From HGM12713 sp045593725 (GTDB lineage Bacteria > Bacillota > Clostridia > Oscillospirales > CAG-272): a stretch of 31,272 nucleotides of DNA. The position numbers and the translations under genes are program-made. Positions within the stretch are counted from its first letter, which is position 1. Each line of letters starts with the position of its first letter. This document shows, piece after piece, positions 31,257 through 31,272 of this stretch. The notes under the pieces are model-generated. The model did not search any database, was not told the DNA's origin, and worked only from the letters and a program-made list of their open reading frames with translations. The DNA is taken from positions 1 through 31,272 of the forward strand of contig JAZNXE010000020.1 of assembly GCA_045593725.1 (NCBI GenBank), given 5' to 3'.

Positions 31257-31272
31257 CCTGGGGCTCCGCGCC

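Overview
The window reads as chromosome of a Gram-positive anaerobe of the class Clostridia, probably an uncultured gut-type Oscillospirales/Christensenellales relative. The evidence is strong purine-rich ribosome binding sites, consensus sigma-A promoters, a CIRCE element in front of groES-groEL, the gene pairs typical of Firmicutes, an OadB-type sodium-pump subunit, and the short double-hairpin repeats common in gut Clostridia. The taxonomic placement is inference. I saw no rRNA, tRNA, CRISPR array, prophage or recognisable insertion sequence.

The left third (about 1.4-11.2 kb, minus strand) is one compact aromatic amino-acid operon read from right to left: aroF, tyrA, aroB, aroA, aroC, an MFS transporter, pheA, a fused aroE-aroK, and aroQ. 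It encodes all seven shikimate-pathway steps plus the committing steps to phenylalanine and tyrosine. It starts at a consensus promoter (11168-11196) and ends at a hairpin terminator (1401-1429). Between the promoter and aroF lies the most striking item here: a 21-codon leader ORF (11072-11137) with its own ribosome binding site and the run FFYLYFYY, followed by mutually exclusive hairpins and an 11-bp GC-rich intrinsic terminator ending 51 nt before aroF. This looks like a classical ribosome-mediated Phe/Tyr attenuator, in a lineage where T-boxes are the usual solution. Left of the operon is the 5' part of a divergent-in-function but co-oriented clan GH-A glycoside hydrolase that runs off the window.

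The middle (11.2-20.9 kb) holds a minus-strand operon NUDIX hydrolase / DUF1015 / family-4 uracil-DNA glycosylase / AEC permease; a minus-strand fabG-like / CYTH pair; the plus-strand rpsF-ssb-rpsR operon with a structured leader; a TraX-family membrane protein; a small DUF559 nuclease gene bracketed by inverted double-hairpin repeats; and the CIRCE-controlled groES-groEL operon.

The right third (21-31.3 kb) has an AGCS sodium:amino-acid symporter, a PiT phosphate transporter with its DUF47 partner, ligA, an N-acetylmuramoyl-L-alanine amidase without signal peptide, a small membrane protein overlapping rsmI, asd, and finally oadB with a tiny gamma-like subunit. The oadB leader matches the yybP-ykoY (manganese) riboswitch architecture and carries a terminator whose 5' arm can instead pair into the aptamer's P1 stem. 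The last 0.5 kb contains no gene but a dense series of palindromes, including two more double-hairpin repeats related to those flanking the DUF559 gene.
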